From positions 1-12,993 of the forward strand of contig NZ_CAKVMR010000061.1 of assembly GCF_934772795.1 (NCBI RefSeq): a stretch of DNA of 12,993 bases, given 5' to 3'. The notes beneath the pieces were generated by a model, which saw nothing but the letters and a program-made list of their open reading frames with translations, was not told where the DNA came from and ran no database searches. Source of the DNA: an uncultured Holdemanella sp. (GTDB lineage: Bacteria; Bacillota_I; Bacilli_A; Erysipelotrichales; Erysipelotrichaceae). Made by a program: the position numbers and the translations under genes. The stretch's first letter is position 1, and each line of letters opens with the position of its first letter. Below are positions 1-5,926 of this stretch, piece by piece.

Positions 1-28
1 AAAAAGGTACCTATATACAGTACCTTTT
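1..28 (-). terminator. Terminator of the rmuC-macro-mnmM operon
   Basis: On the minus strand a 9-bp perfect stem (AAAAGGTAC at 28-20 with GTACCTTTT at 10-2) closes a 9-nt loop and runs into a T-tract at the window edge. The mnmM stop codon (13-11) lies in the loop, so the hairpin overlaps the gene's end. Intrinsic terminator by shape; its U-tract may continue beyond the window. Confidence 0.8.
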
Positions 29-544
29 CTCAATTAATAATAGATATGGGCAATGATCCACCAATAAGTTTTGTATTTTCTGTACCTGAATCGATGTTTG
101 TGTTTTTAAAAACTCTTCCATACATTTAGCTTCTTCCTGTCCCGATTCATGTGGATACATCACAAGTGCCATTCTTCCTTTTACTTTTAAAAGTTTTAGA
201 GCTTGTCTGACTGCACTTACACTTGAAGAAGCGTGGGTTGTGATGTCATGATTTCCTTGAGGAAAATACCCAAAATTAAAAATGATCGCATCCACTTCTT
301 CATGAATATATTCTTCCATATGTTCATGTCCAACATTATAGAAACAAGTTCTTTGATTATCCAATCGTTCTTTTGTACTTTCAAAAACATCTCTTTGAAT
401 TTCGAAGCCATATACTTTATGTACATTTTGTGACAAAAAGAAATCTGTATCTTTTCCCTGTCCTAATGTAGCATCCACACATATTGCTTGTTTATGAAGA
501 ACAGACTTTAAAAATTCATGAGATAAATCAACCATGGATTTCAT
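11..544 (-). CDS. mnmM: MnmM/YtqB-family tRNA methyltransferase
   Basis: A 177-residue class I SAM-dependent methyltransferase of the YtqB (rRNA_methylase Pfam) family. The sequence shows SAM motif I as VDATLGQGKDT (residues 23-33), an acidic ribose-binding residue at E48, and the family signature NFGYFPQGNH (90-99). The Bacillus homologue is reported to methylate the aminomethyl group of U34 in tRNA, giving mnm5-type wobble modification; the same substrate here is inferred from family membership. It is a soluble single-domain protein of usual length. The ATG start at 544 overlaps the stop of the macro-domain gene as ATGA, implying translational coupling. It is the last gene of the rmuC operon. 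The family assignment is firm, but the exact tRNA substrate is not visible in the sequence. Confidence 0.85.
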   Translation of the reverse strand: MKSMVDLSHEFLKSVLHKQAICVDATLGQGKDTDFFLSQNVHKVYGFEIQRDVFESTKERLDNQRTCFYNVGHEHMEEYIHEEVDAIIFNFGYFPQGNHDITTHASSSVSAVRQALKLLKVKGRMALVMYPHESGQEEAKCMEEFLKTQTSIQVQKIQNLLVDHCPYLLLIEKRYCI

Positions 545-1068
545 CGTAGTCTTAATGCCTCTTTATACAACATATAATCTTCTGTTTTATCACACACAAA
601 ACATACATGAATAGCCTTAGTCTCAGGAAACTTATTCATTAATCTTTTCACAGTTTGAATCGCAATCAAACAAGCTTCATGATTTGGATACGCATTGATA
701 CCTGTAGAAATACATGGGAATGCGATATTGATGGATTCCATATCATTTTTTCGCATATAATCATAAGCCAATGCCATACTATTCCAATAACATGCAGCCA
801 AGTATTCATTCTCATTATGAGCACCATCAATATAGCGAGGGCCACACGTATGAATGACGGCTTTACATGGCAAATTAAAAGATTGTGTCATCTTCGCTTT
901 TCCTACTTCCAAACCATTCAAAGCCTGACAAGCCTTCATCATTTCATTTCCAGCCTGATGAAAAATCTGTGAGCTCACTCCTTGCATCGGTAAAACTTGT
1001 TGATTGGTTGGATCAACAATTAAATCAAAATCCAATAATGATATATTTCCTTTTAATGTACTAATCAT
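541..1068 (-). CDS. Divergent macro-domain protein
   Basis: A 175-residue single macro domain, the fold that binds ADP-ribose and often hydrolyses ADP-ribosyl or O-acetyl-ADP-ribose esters. Visible family features are GNIS (7-10), LPCKAVIHTCGP (66-77) and the C-terminal loop FPCISTGINAYP (117-128). The first substrate loop is altered. The usual NAAN is DPTN (19-22), keeping the second Asn (N25 in E. coli YmdB). The GGGG-VDGAIH segment is PMQG-VSSQIFH (27-37), so the residue matching the YmdB catalytic Asp35 is Ser32. Ligand binding may persist but YmdB-like hydrolysis looks unlikely; this is inference. It overlaps rmuC and mnmM by 4 bases each and has a GGGAG Shine-Dalgarno inside the rmuC 3' end. 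The macro-domain call is strong; its function is unknown. Confidence 0.85.
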   Translation of the reverse strand: MISTLKGNISLLDFDLIVDPTNQQVLPMQGVSSQIFHQAGNEMMKACQALNGLEVGKAKMTQSFNLPCKAVIHTCGPRYIDGAHNENEYLAACYWNSMALAYDYMRKNDMESINIAFPCISTGINAYPNHEACLIAIQTVKRLMNKFPETKAIHVCFVCDKTEDYMLYKEALRLR

Positions 1069-1946
1069 TCGTCTTCTCCCATCTTAGTCATTCGACTTGA
1101 TAATTTTTGTGCAGAAATAGAAACCGCATGGAATTGTGTTGCCAAAGTTTCCAACGTTTTTTCTGCCTTTACACTTCTTTCTACAAGACGATTCGCGTCT
1201 TCCTGCAACAACAATATATTGCGTTCAATTTCTTCCATATGGCTTGTGCGATAAAAATCCTTTGTGCTTGATAATAAAGTCATTACTTCCGCTACAAGTG
1301 TAGTTGGAGATACCAACATCACATGTTTTTGTAGAGCATATGTGAATAAATCATCACACTTAGCACATACAAATTGATAAATAGCTTCGCTAGGCACAAA
1401 CAATAAAGCATATGGCATTGTATCCATATTAATGTATTTATTCGCTACATCATCAATATGTTTTTTCATGTTCATCTTAAAAGGTCTTAGATATGTATCC
1501 ATATCTTCTTGTAATTTCAAATAGTTTTCCATTGGAAACTTCGAATCAATGCACAACACTTTATTCGTGTCCGGCAAATGAAAGGCACAATCCGCAATCT
1601 TTCCATTCGGCAGAGTATACTGCATCGAATAGATGGATGGATTTTGACCACAATATACACTTAGAAGCATATCCAATTGATATTCTCCCCAGTTTCCTCT
1701 AAGTTTTGTGTTTGTCATGACCATATTCATACGATATAAATACTCTTCCATTTGATTCAAGCTCACTTTTGAAGTAGCCTGATTCTTTTGAACATCCTGC
1801 ACTTGTTTTAAAAGATATTCAAAATTCTTTTGTAGAATCAAAGAATTTGAATTTGAAGTTTCTGCTTCCTTCGACTTATTTTGCATCAACAAAACAATCA
1901 AACATACAATCACAATACCTAACAATATTAAAATAATGATTTCCAT
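1065..1946 (-). CDS. rmuC: RmuC-family protein, short form
   Basis: RmuC-family protein, whose members limit DNA rearrangement and contain a predicted PD-(D/E)XK nuclease-like core. With the start at 1946 it has 293 residues. There is one N-terminal membrane segment (about 2-21), a short linker, RGNWGE (83-88), the putative active-site residues D119 and D134-S-K136 (in IDSK), and conserved FVPSEAIYQF (183-192) and VSPTTLVA (213-220). It is far shorter than the roughly 475-residue E. coli protein and lacks most of the long N-terminal coiled coil. An ATG at 1958 is in frame, but it overlaps the GGAGG that lies 5 bases before the ATG at 1946 and has no ribosome site of its own, so 1946 is chosen. 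First gene of the rmuC-macro-mnmM operon. Membrane anchoring with a cytoplasmic domain is likely. Confidence 0.88.
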   Translation of the reverse strand: MEIIILILLGIVIVCLIVLLMQNKSKEAETSNSNSLILQKNFEYLLKQVQDVQKNQATSKVSLNQMEEYLYRMNMVMTNTKLRGNWGEYQLDMLLSVYCGQNPSIYSMQYTLPNGKIADCAFHLPDTNKVLCIDSKFPMENYLKLQEDMDTYLRPFKMNMKKHIDDVANKYINMDTMPYALLFVPSEAIYQFVCAKCDDLFTYALQKHVMLVSPTTLVAEVMTLLSSTKDFYRTSHMEEIERNILLLQEDANRLVERSVKAEKTLETLATQFHAVSISAQKLSSRMTKMGEDE

Positions 1947-1960
1947 TACAGCCTCCATGC

Positions 1961-1991
1961 GAAAAGAAAAGAGACAAAAAATATTTGTCCC
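1961..1991 (-). terminator. Terminator-like hairpin between creatininase gene and rmuC
   Basis: On the minus strand GGGACAAA (1991-1984) pairs with TTTGTCTC (1978-1971) around a 5-nt loop, followed by TTTTCTTTTC. The stem is 8 bp with one G-T pair and is A/T-rich, so moderately strong. It lies 41 bases after the creatininase stop and just before the rmuC ribosome site. If the promoter at 2006-2034 is used, rmuC transcripts must pass through it. Confidence 0.55.
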
Positions 1992-2005
1992 CCATTTGTA
2001 TATTT

Positions 2006-2034
2006 ATTATAGTTCAAGTCGAAACGAATTACTA
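2006..2034 (-). promoter_or_regulatory. Possible rmuC promoter
   Basis: A perfect -10 (TATAAT, 2011-2006) lies 17 bases from a poor -35 (TAGTAA, 2034-2029) that contains the creatininase TAG stop. The predicted start is near 1999, upstream of the hairpin at 1961-1991. The -35 matches consensus at only three of six positions, so support is modest. Confidence 0.4.
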
Positions 2035-2781
2035 CATCTTTTGAAATTCTTTCATATATTCCACAAGAAAATCAGCCGTAGCCTCCACCATTTCTTTACC
2101 CCATTCATACGTCGCATATTTAGGATGATCCTTGCCAAACCAACCATTATCACTGCTTAAACGATTGCTTCTAGGAACCGGAATATCCACACCTTTAAAG
2201 TTAACCGTTTGCGCATTGGAAGCCGTTAATTTAGATGTAAATTGATTTAAATTTGAATCCATGATCTTATCCTTTTGAACTAAGCTTTCATCCACATACA
2301 ACATAGCCGCCGTTTCCTGACCTGCACCATGGCCTCCAGCCCATTTTGGATTGATTTTTCCGGCAATCGTCCACCAATCAAAAATCGTACCCACAGCTCC
2401 CTTCTTATATAAATGACGACATACTTTACTTAATGCATGTGTGTTTCCTCCATGTCCATTTAAGAACACAAAATGTCGAGCACCACAATCGTACAAACGA
2501 TCACTAATTCTTTTCATCACCATTTCTAATAAGTCACTGCCAATTGAAATCGTTCCCGTGTATTCTGTATGAAAATCGGCATCCCCATAAGGTAAAGTTG
2601 GGCAAATTAATACATCACTTTGTTTTTCTACAAGCTCTAAAATCTTATTGGGAATCATTGTATCCGTTCCTAATGGATTGTGGATTCCATGATTTTCTGT
2701 ACTCCCCGTTGTAAGAATCACCATATCATGATCCTTAAAATATTCTTCGCAATCTTTCCAACTCATTCTTTCTAGTCGCAT
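2032..2781 (-). CDS. Creatininase-family metallohydrolase
   Basis: A 249-residue creatininase-family amidohydrolase. Members use a binuclear metal centre to open cyclic amides or hydrolyse related C-N bonds, for example creatininase and FAPy deformylases. Likely metal ligands are visible: E29 and H31 (GSTENHG), D40 (LGTD), H110 in NGHGGN (108-113) and E156 in GQETAA. The length is typical. The substrate cannot be read from the sequence; true creatininase activity should not be assumed. The ATG at 2781 is preceded by AGGAAG at 7 bases. The gene is divergent from the PAP2 phosphatase, and its Shine-Dalgarno region overlaps that gene's -35. Downstream lies the rmuC operon on the same strand, separated by a hairpin. 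Cytoplasmic, with no signal peptide. Confidence 0.87.
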   Translation of the reverse strand: MRLERMSWKDCEEYFKDHDMVILTTGSTENHGIHNPLGTDTMIPNKILELVEKQSDVLICPTLPYGDADFHTEYTGTISIGSDLLEMVMKRISDRLYDCGARHFVFLNGHGGNTHALSKVCRHLYKKGAVGTIFDWWTIAGKINPKWAGGHGAGQETAAMLYVDESLVQKDKIMDSNLNQFTSKLTASNAQTVNFKGVDIPVPRSNRLSSDNGWFGKDHPKYATYEWGKEMVEATADFLVEYMKEFQKM

Positions 2782-2784
2782 AAC

Positions 2785-2813
2785 TTCACTTCCTATCTAT
2801 ATATATGTATAAT
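2785..2813 (+). promoter_or_regulatory. Promoter of the PAP2 phosphatase gene
   Basis: TTCACT (2785-2790) and a perfect TATAAT (2808-2813) are separated by 17 bases, predicting a start near 2820 and an 18-base leader. The -35 lies in the 5' leader of the divergent creatininase gene, overlapping its Shine-Dalgarno region. An in-frame ATG at 2805 sits on the -10 and so cannot be the translation start. Confidence 0.7.
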
Positions 2814-2837
2814 ACTCCTAACGAAAGGAAAATTTCT

Positions 2838-3344
2838 ATGGATATTCAAATTTTATTGTTTATACAAGAAAATATACGAAACTATATATTAACGCCATTC
2901 TTCACCTTGATCACAAACGAATACTTTTTATACATACTTCTAGGAATCGTATTGATTTATATGTTCAAGAAAAATGAACAAACTAGAAGACTCGCAAAAG
3001 AAACAATTATTGCGTTTTTGATTTGTACGGCATTATTCATTGTATTAAAGCTTATATTTCAAAGACCAAGACCCTTTGATGCGTTTAATGAACTCACTCC
3101 ATTAGTGGATAAACCAAGTGATTACTCCTTTCCATCTGGACACACGGCATCTGCCTTTATTTGTGCCTTTATGGTGTATGATGGTCTTCCAAAAAAATAC
3201 AGTATTCTAATTATGATACTGGCCATCCTTGTTGCCTTTTCTAGGCTCTATGTAGGCGTTCATTATCCAACAGATATCATTGCAGGTATTGTACTTGCGT
3301 ACATTGTCTATAAATTCATGAAAAAGACTATGTCAACTAAATGA
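2838..3344 (+). CDS. PAP2-family membrane phosphatase
   Basis: A 168-residue integral membrane phosphatase of the PAP2 (type 2 phosphatidic acid phosphatase) superfamily. All three signature motifs are present: K71 with R78-P79 (KLIFQRPRP), PSGH (99-102) and SRLYVGVHYPTD (135-146) with catalytic H142 and D146. About six hydrophobic segments are visible. Bacterial members of this size dephosphorylate undecaprenyl pyrophosphate or phosphatidylglycerophosphate; which one applies here is not resolvable. The start at 2838 follows AAAGGAA with suitable spacing; an upstream ATG at 2805 lies inside the -10 element and is rejected. The TGA stop forms part of both a terminator stem and the -35 of the next gene. 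Single-gene transcription unit. The motif evidence makes the family call firm. Confidence 0.92.
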   Translation: MDIQILLFIQENIRNYILTPFFTLITNEYFLYILLGIVLIYMFKKNEQTRRLAKETIIAFLICTALFIVLKLIFQRPRPFDAFNELTPLVDKPSDYSFPSGHTASAFICAFMVYDGLPKKYSILIMILAILVAFSRLYVGVHYPTDIIAGIVLAYIVYKFMKKTMSTK

Positions 3345-3356
3345 CATAGTTTTCTT
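3321..3356 (+). terminator. Terminator of the PAP2 gene, overlapping its stop codon
   Basis: ACTATGTCA (3327-3335) pairs perfectly with TGACATAGT (3342-3350) around a 6-nt loop, with A-rich sequence before and TTTCTT after. The right arm begins with the TGA stop codon and also contains the -35 of the downstream hydrolase promoter. Confidence 0.75.
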
Positions 3357-3369
3357 GTGGGCGTATAAT
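3341..3369 (+). promoter_or_regulatory. Promoter of the alpha/beta hydrolase gene
   Basis: ATGACA (3341-3346, five of six consensus) is followed after 17 bases by TATAAT (3364-3369). The predicted start is near 3376, giving a leader of about 47 bases that ends in AAAAGGAGG (3406-3414), 8 bases before the ATG. The -35 includes the TGA stop of the preceding gene. Confidence 0.78.
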
Positions 3370-3422
3370 AAAAACAGATATAGTACGAGTTAACATTACA
3401 CAAAGAAAAGGAGGATTATTGT

Positions 3423-4346
3423 ATGTTACACGAAGTATCTTTTACATCTTATAATAAACGTGATCAAGTGCAAGCTTGGATTTATGTTCCTGCCTGCAAA
3501 CCAAATGGAATTGTTCAATTGATCCATGGATTTGGCGAACACTCAAGACGCTATATCCATATGATTTCGGCTTTTCTAGATGCCGGCTATATTGTAGCCG
3601 CTGATGATCATGTAGGTCATGGAAAAACCGCTATGGTGAATAATGTCTGGGGTGATTGGGGAGACAAAGGATGTCACACCATGATGGAAGATGAGCACAC
3701 ATTGAAAGAAATTGTATGCGAGAAATATCCAGATTTACCTTATTTCTTATTTGGTCACAGTATGGGTTCATTCATCACAAGAGATTTTATTGCGAAATAC
3801 GGAAACGAATTAAATGGTGCAACAATTTGTGGTACAACAGGCATTTTCCGTGGTGCTAAAGAAGCTCAAGAAAAATTGAAAGAAATCATTGATGCAGGAC
3901 ACGGTGAAGAGTCGGATCCAAATGTTGTAGGCTCACTCATGGGATGGATGTGCGAACGTTGTGGTGAAATAAGTATTGGAAATGAATGGATTTGCCATGA
4001 TCCATATGTGCAAATTGACCATGCGCAAGATCCTTTTGATGCCTTCACAAGACCCACAAGCAATCGTTCCATTTATGATTTTATCCAAATGATGCTTACA
4101 ATTGAAGGAACGCAATGGGCCGAAAAAGTACCTACAAAATTACCTATTTACAATATTGCCGGCGATCAAGATCCAGTTGGTGAATATGGTCTTGGAGTTT
4201 GTCAAGTCAGCAACTGGCTTGTAGAAACTGGACATCATGTCACAACTAAATTATATTCTGGCTATCGTCATGAAATTCATAATTATGCAGAAATCAAAAA
4301 TGAAGTGGAAGCCGGAATCATTGAATTCATGAATTCAAATTTATAA
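3423..4346 (+). CDS. Alpha/beta hydrolase, monoacylglycerol-lipase-like
   Basis: A 307-residue serine hydrolase of the Hydrolase_4 (monoacylglycerol lipase / lysophospholipase) group. It shows the oxyanion segment HGFGEHS (35-41), the nucleophile elbow GHSMGS (111-116) with Ser113, a likely acid residue Asp250 in AGDQDPVG, and His283 in YRHEIHNY. Between about 140 and 235 lies a cap region rich in Cys, Trp and Asp. There is no signal peptide, so a cytoplasmic esterase acting on lysolipids or acylglycerols is the best inference; the substrate is unknown. Start choice is secure because of the strong ribosome site at 3406-3414. It has its own promoter and is followed by a hairpin at 4345-4372. 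The 3' end of the gene carries a perfect 18-bp palindrome. Confidence 0.9.
   Translation: MLHEVSFTSYNKRDQVQAWIYVPACKPNGIVQLIHGFGEHSRRYIHMISAFLDAGYIVAADDHVGHGKTAMVNNVWGDWGDKGCHTMMEDEHTLKEIVCEKYPDLPYFLFGHSMGSFITRDFIAKYGNELNGATICGTTGIFRGAKEAQEKLKEIIDAGHGEESDPNVVGSLMGWMCERCGEISIGNEWICHDPYVQIDHAQDPFDAFTRPTSNRSIYDFIQMMLTIEGTQWAEKVPTKLPIYNIAGDQDPVGEYGLGVCQVSNWLVETGHHVTTKLYSGYRHEIHNYAEIKNEVEAGIIEFMNSNL
4321..4338. repeat. Perfect 18-bp palindrome in the hydrolase 3' end
   Basis: The 18 bases starting TTGAATTC and ending GAATTCAA are their own reverse complement. They encode residues near the hydrolase C-terminus and lie 52 bases before the next gene's ATG. It may be an operator for that gene or a coding coincidence. 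Confidence 0.45.
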
Positions 4347-4372
4347 GGGTGTAATTCAATTTACACCTTTTT
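4345..4372 (+). terminator. Terminator-like hairpin between hydrolase and split-barrel genes
   Basis: GGTGTAA (4348-4354) pairs with TTACACC (4361-4367) around a 6-nt loop and is followed by TTTTT. It begins at the hydrolase stop codon and ends 5 bases before the AAAGGAG ribosome site of the next gene, leaving no room for a promoter in between. The downstream gene would need read-through or a promoter inside the hydrolase gene. Confidence 0.65.
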
Positions 4373-4389
4373 AGTTAAAGGAGATACCT

Positions 4390-4866
4390 ATGTTTAAGAC
4401 AATGCGAAGATTTAAACAACAATTATCAAAAGAAAAATGTATAGAGATACTTACCAATGAACCTCATGGCGTCCTATCTTTGATCAGTGATTCGGAATAT
4501 CCTTATGGTTTTCCAATCACACATTGGTATGATGCCAATACCGGACATATTTATTTTCATGGTGCTAAAGAAGGACACAAGATGGATTGTTTAAAACAAT
4601 GTGATAAGGCCAGCTTTTGTGTCATGGATAAAGGTTTTAAGAAAGATGGTGAATGGGCTGTTCATTATCAGAGTGTAATTATATTTGGAAAAATCAAGTT
4701 GGTTGATAATCCAGATCAAGTCAAAGAAATATGTACGCAACTCTGTTTAAAATTCACTGATGATCAAAATTATATTGATCATGAATTAAAGTACTCGGGA
4801 CCTAGTGTACAATGTTTTGAACTTATCCCTGAACATATAACTGGAAAAACCATCAAGGAATCTTAA
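4390..4866 (+). CDS. FMN-binding split-barrel protein, NimA-like
   Basis: A 158-residue member of the pyridoxamine-5'-phosphate-oxidase-like flavin split-barrel family, closest by eye to the group containing NimA 5-nitroimidazole resistance proteins. Conserved patterns are the N-terminal MRRFKQQLS (5-13), the G-x-LSL strand (27-31), YPYGFPITHWYD (37-48), and IYFHGAKEGHK (54-64), typical of the flavin-binding region. Length is typical. Such proteins are cytoplasmic flavoenzymes; many have no known substrate and drug resistance should not be assumed. The ATG at 4390 follows AAAGGAG at 6 bases. Upstream is a terminator-like hairpin directly before the ribosome site. No clear terminator follows. 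The family is confident; the activity is unknown. Confidence 0.87.
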   Translation: MFKTMRRFKQQLSKEKCIEILTNEPHGVLSLISDSEYPYGFPITHWYDANTGHIYFHGAKEGHKMDCLKQCDKASFCVMDKGFKKDGEWAVHYQSVIIFGKIKLVDNPDQVKEICTQLCLKFTDDQNYIDHELKYSGPSVQCFELIPEHITGKTIKES

Positions 4867-4898
4867 TTGAGTTTCATGTCCTTCAATGTTACTATTAA

Positions 4899-4904
4899 TA
4901 TAAT
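4899..4904 (+). promoter_or_regulatory. Possible -10 element before the DUF7309/DUF6930-like gene
   Basis: A perfect TATAAT lies 17 bases before the ATG at 4922. The hexamer 17 bases upstream (ATGTCC, 4876-4881) is a poor -35. The predicted transcript would start around the GAGGA ribosome site, which is unusually close, so this element may not be functional. Confidence 0.3.
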
Positions 4905-4921
4905 AAAGTTGAGGAATTATT

Positions 4922-5926
4922 ATGGCAACACAAGCAACATTAGAACAATGGAAAGAACTCTATGATCTAGCTATAGAAATTACGAAATTAAAGCCTTGGC
5001 AATCCTATTGGGATTTGGACTTAATTGCGGTAGAAACAAAGAAAAATGAGGATCCAAACTTTGTATCTATCATGGGTAAAAGTGGAACTTGCACAGGCAT
5101 CAGTGTTTATCACGGTATGGAAGGTTATAGTGACTTCTGTCAAATCTGTAATGAAGACTATCATGTGCCTGCAACATTTGTGATGTCTGATCAAAACTGC
5201 ATTACTTGTTACTGGGGAAATCGTGATGAAATCGATGATGAAATGTATGCGATCATCAAACAATTAGGCCTACGTTTTCGTGGCAATGGCAATTGGATCT
5301 ATTTTAAAACTTTTGAAAAGAAGAGTTTTCCTAGTCTTCCAAATTATGGTGAGGTTAAAATGTTGATTGAAACCTATAAAGGATTGATTGAAACATTAAA
5401 ACATGAAGAATATCAAGAATCGATCTTCGAAAGAGGTGATATCATCTACACACAAAAAGATGAAGATGGAAATTGGTTCTCTTATACAGTACCTAGGCCT
5501 ATGGAACCAGATCGATACAATACAATTTATATTAATGATTCAAGTTTAATTGATCACTTTAAAAAGGCCGAATCTAGTGATCTAGAACTCGCAATCGATA
5601 TGGACTATATGATGGTTCCTACAAATGATGAAGGTTTTGAAAGACCCATCAATCCATTAGCCTATATAGTATTTGATTTAAGAAACAACCAAATCTTACA
5701 CTTTGATCTAATTCATCCTGACCAAGAAGATTATGAAGTCATTATGAATAATTTCTTAGGTGCCATCGAACATTTTGGTAAACCAAAACATGTATATGCT
5801 AGAAATCCATACATTCTAAATTGGCTTGAATATATATGCGATGAACTAGAAATCCCATTGGTAGAGGATAAATTAGAAGAGATTGATGATATTTTTAATA
5901 TGTTGAAACAAATGGATATGGAGTGA
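4922..5926 (+). CDS. DUF7309/DUF6930-like two-domain protein
   Basis: A 334-residue protein of unknown function. The N-terminal half (about 1-135) has the pattern LKPWQSYWDLDLIAVE (23-38) and a following MGKSGTCTGISVYHGMEGY segment (51-69), which I recognise from DUF7309-type proteins. The C-terminal part (about 225-320) resembles DUF6930, with PLAYIVFDLRNNQILH (245-260) and a GKPKHVYARN segment (286-295). There are no obvious catalytic motifs, membrane segments or signal peptide. Homologous domains often occur with SEC-C or pRiA4b ORF-3-like domains. The ATG at 4922 is preceded by GAGGA at 6 bases. The stop overlaps the next gene's GTG start as GTGA, so the two are probably co-translated. 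Domain names are from memory of the family pattern and should be treated as probable. Confidence 0.7.
   Translation: MATQATLEQWKELYDLAIEITKLKPWQSYWDLDLIAVETKKNEDPNFVSIMGKSGTCTGISVYHGMEGYSDFCQICNEDYHVPATFVMSDQNCITCYWGNRDEIDDEMYAIIKQLGLRFRGNGNWIYFKTFEKKSFPSLPNYGEVKMLIETYKGLIETLKHEEYQESIFERGDIIYTQKDEDGNWFSYTVPRPMEPDRYNTIYINDSSLIDHFKKAESSDLELAIDMDYMMVPTNDEGFERPINPLAYIVFDLRNNQILHFDLIHPDQEDYEVIMNNFLGAIEHFGKPKHVYARNPYILNWLEYICDELEIPLVEDKLEEIDDIFNMLKQMDME

Noticed and set aside
217..972. Overlapping short reading frames antisense or out of frame to mnmM and the macro-domain gene
   Set aside because: They lack ribosome sites and family resemblance, and arise from AT-rich coding sequence on the other strand or frame.
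1947..1958. Upstream ATG for rmuC at 1958
   Set aside because: It overlaps the GGAGG that serves the ATG at 1946 and has no ribosome site of its own.
2805..2837. Upstream ATG for the PAP2 gene
   Set aside because: It lies within the -10 region of the gene's own promoter; the ATG at 2838 has the ribosome site.
4390..4866. Calling the split-barrel gene a nitroimidazole resistance determinant
   Set aside because: Many family members have no such activity; sequence resemblance alone does not show resistance.
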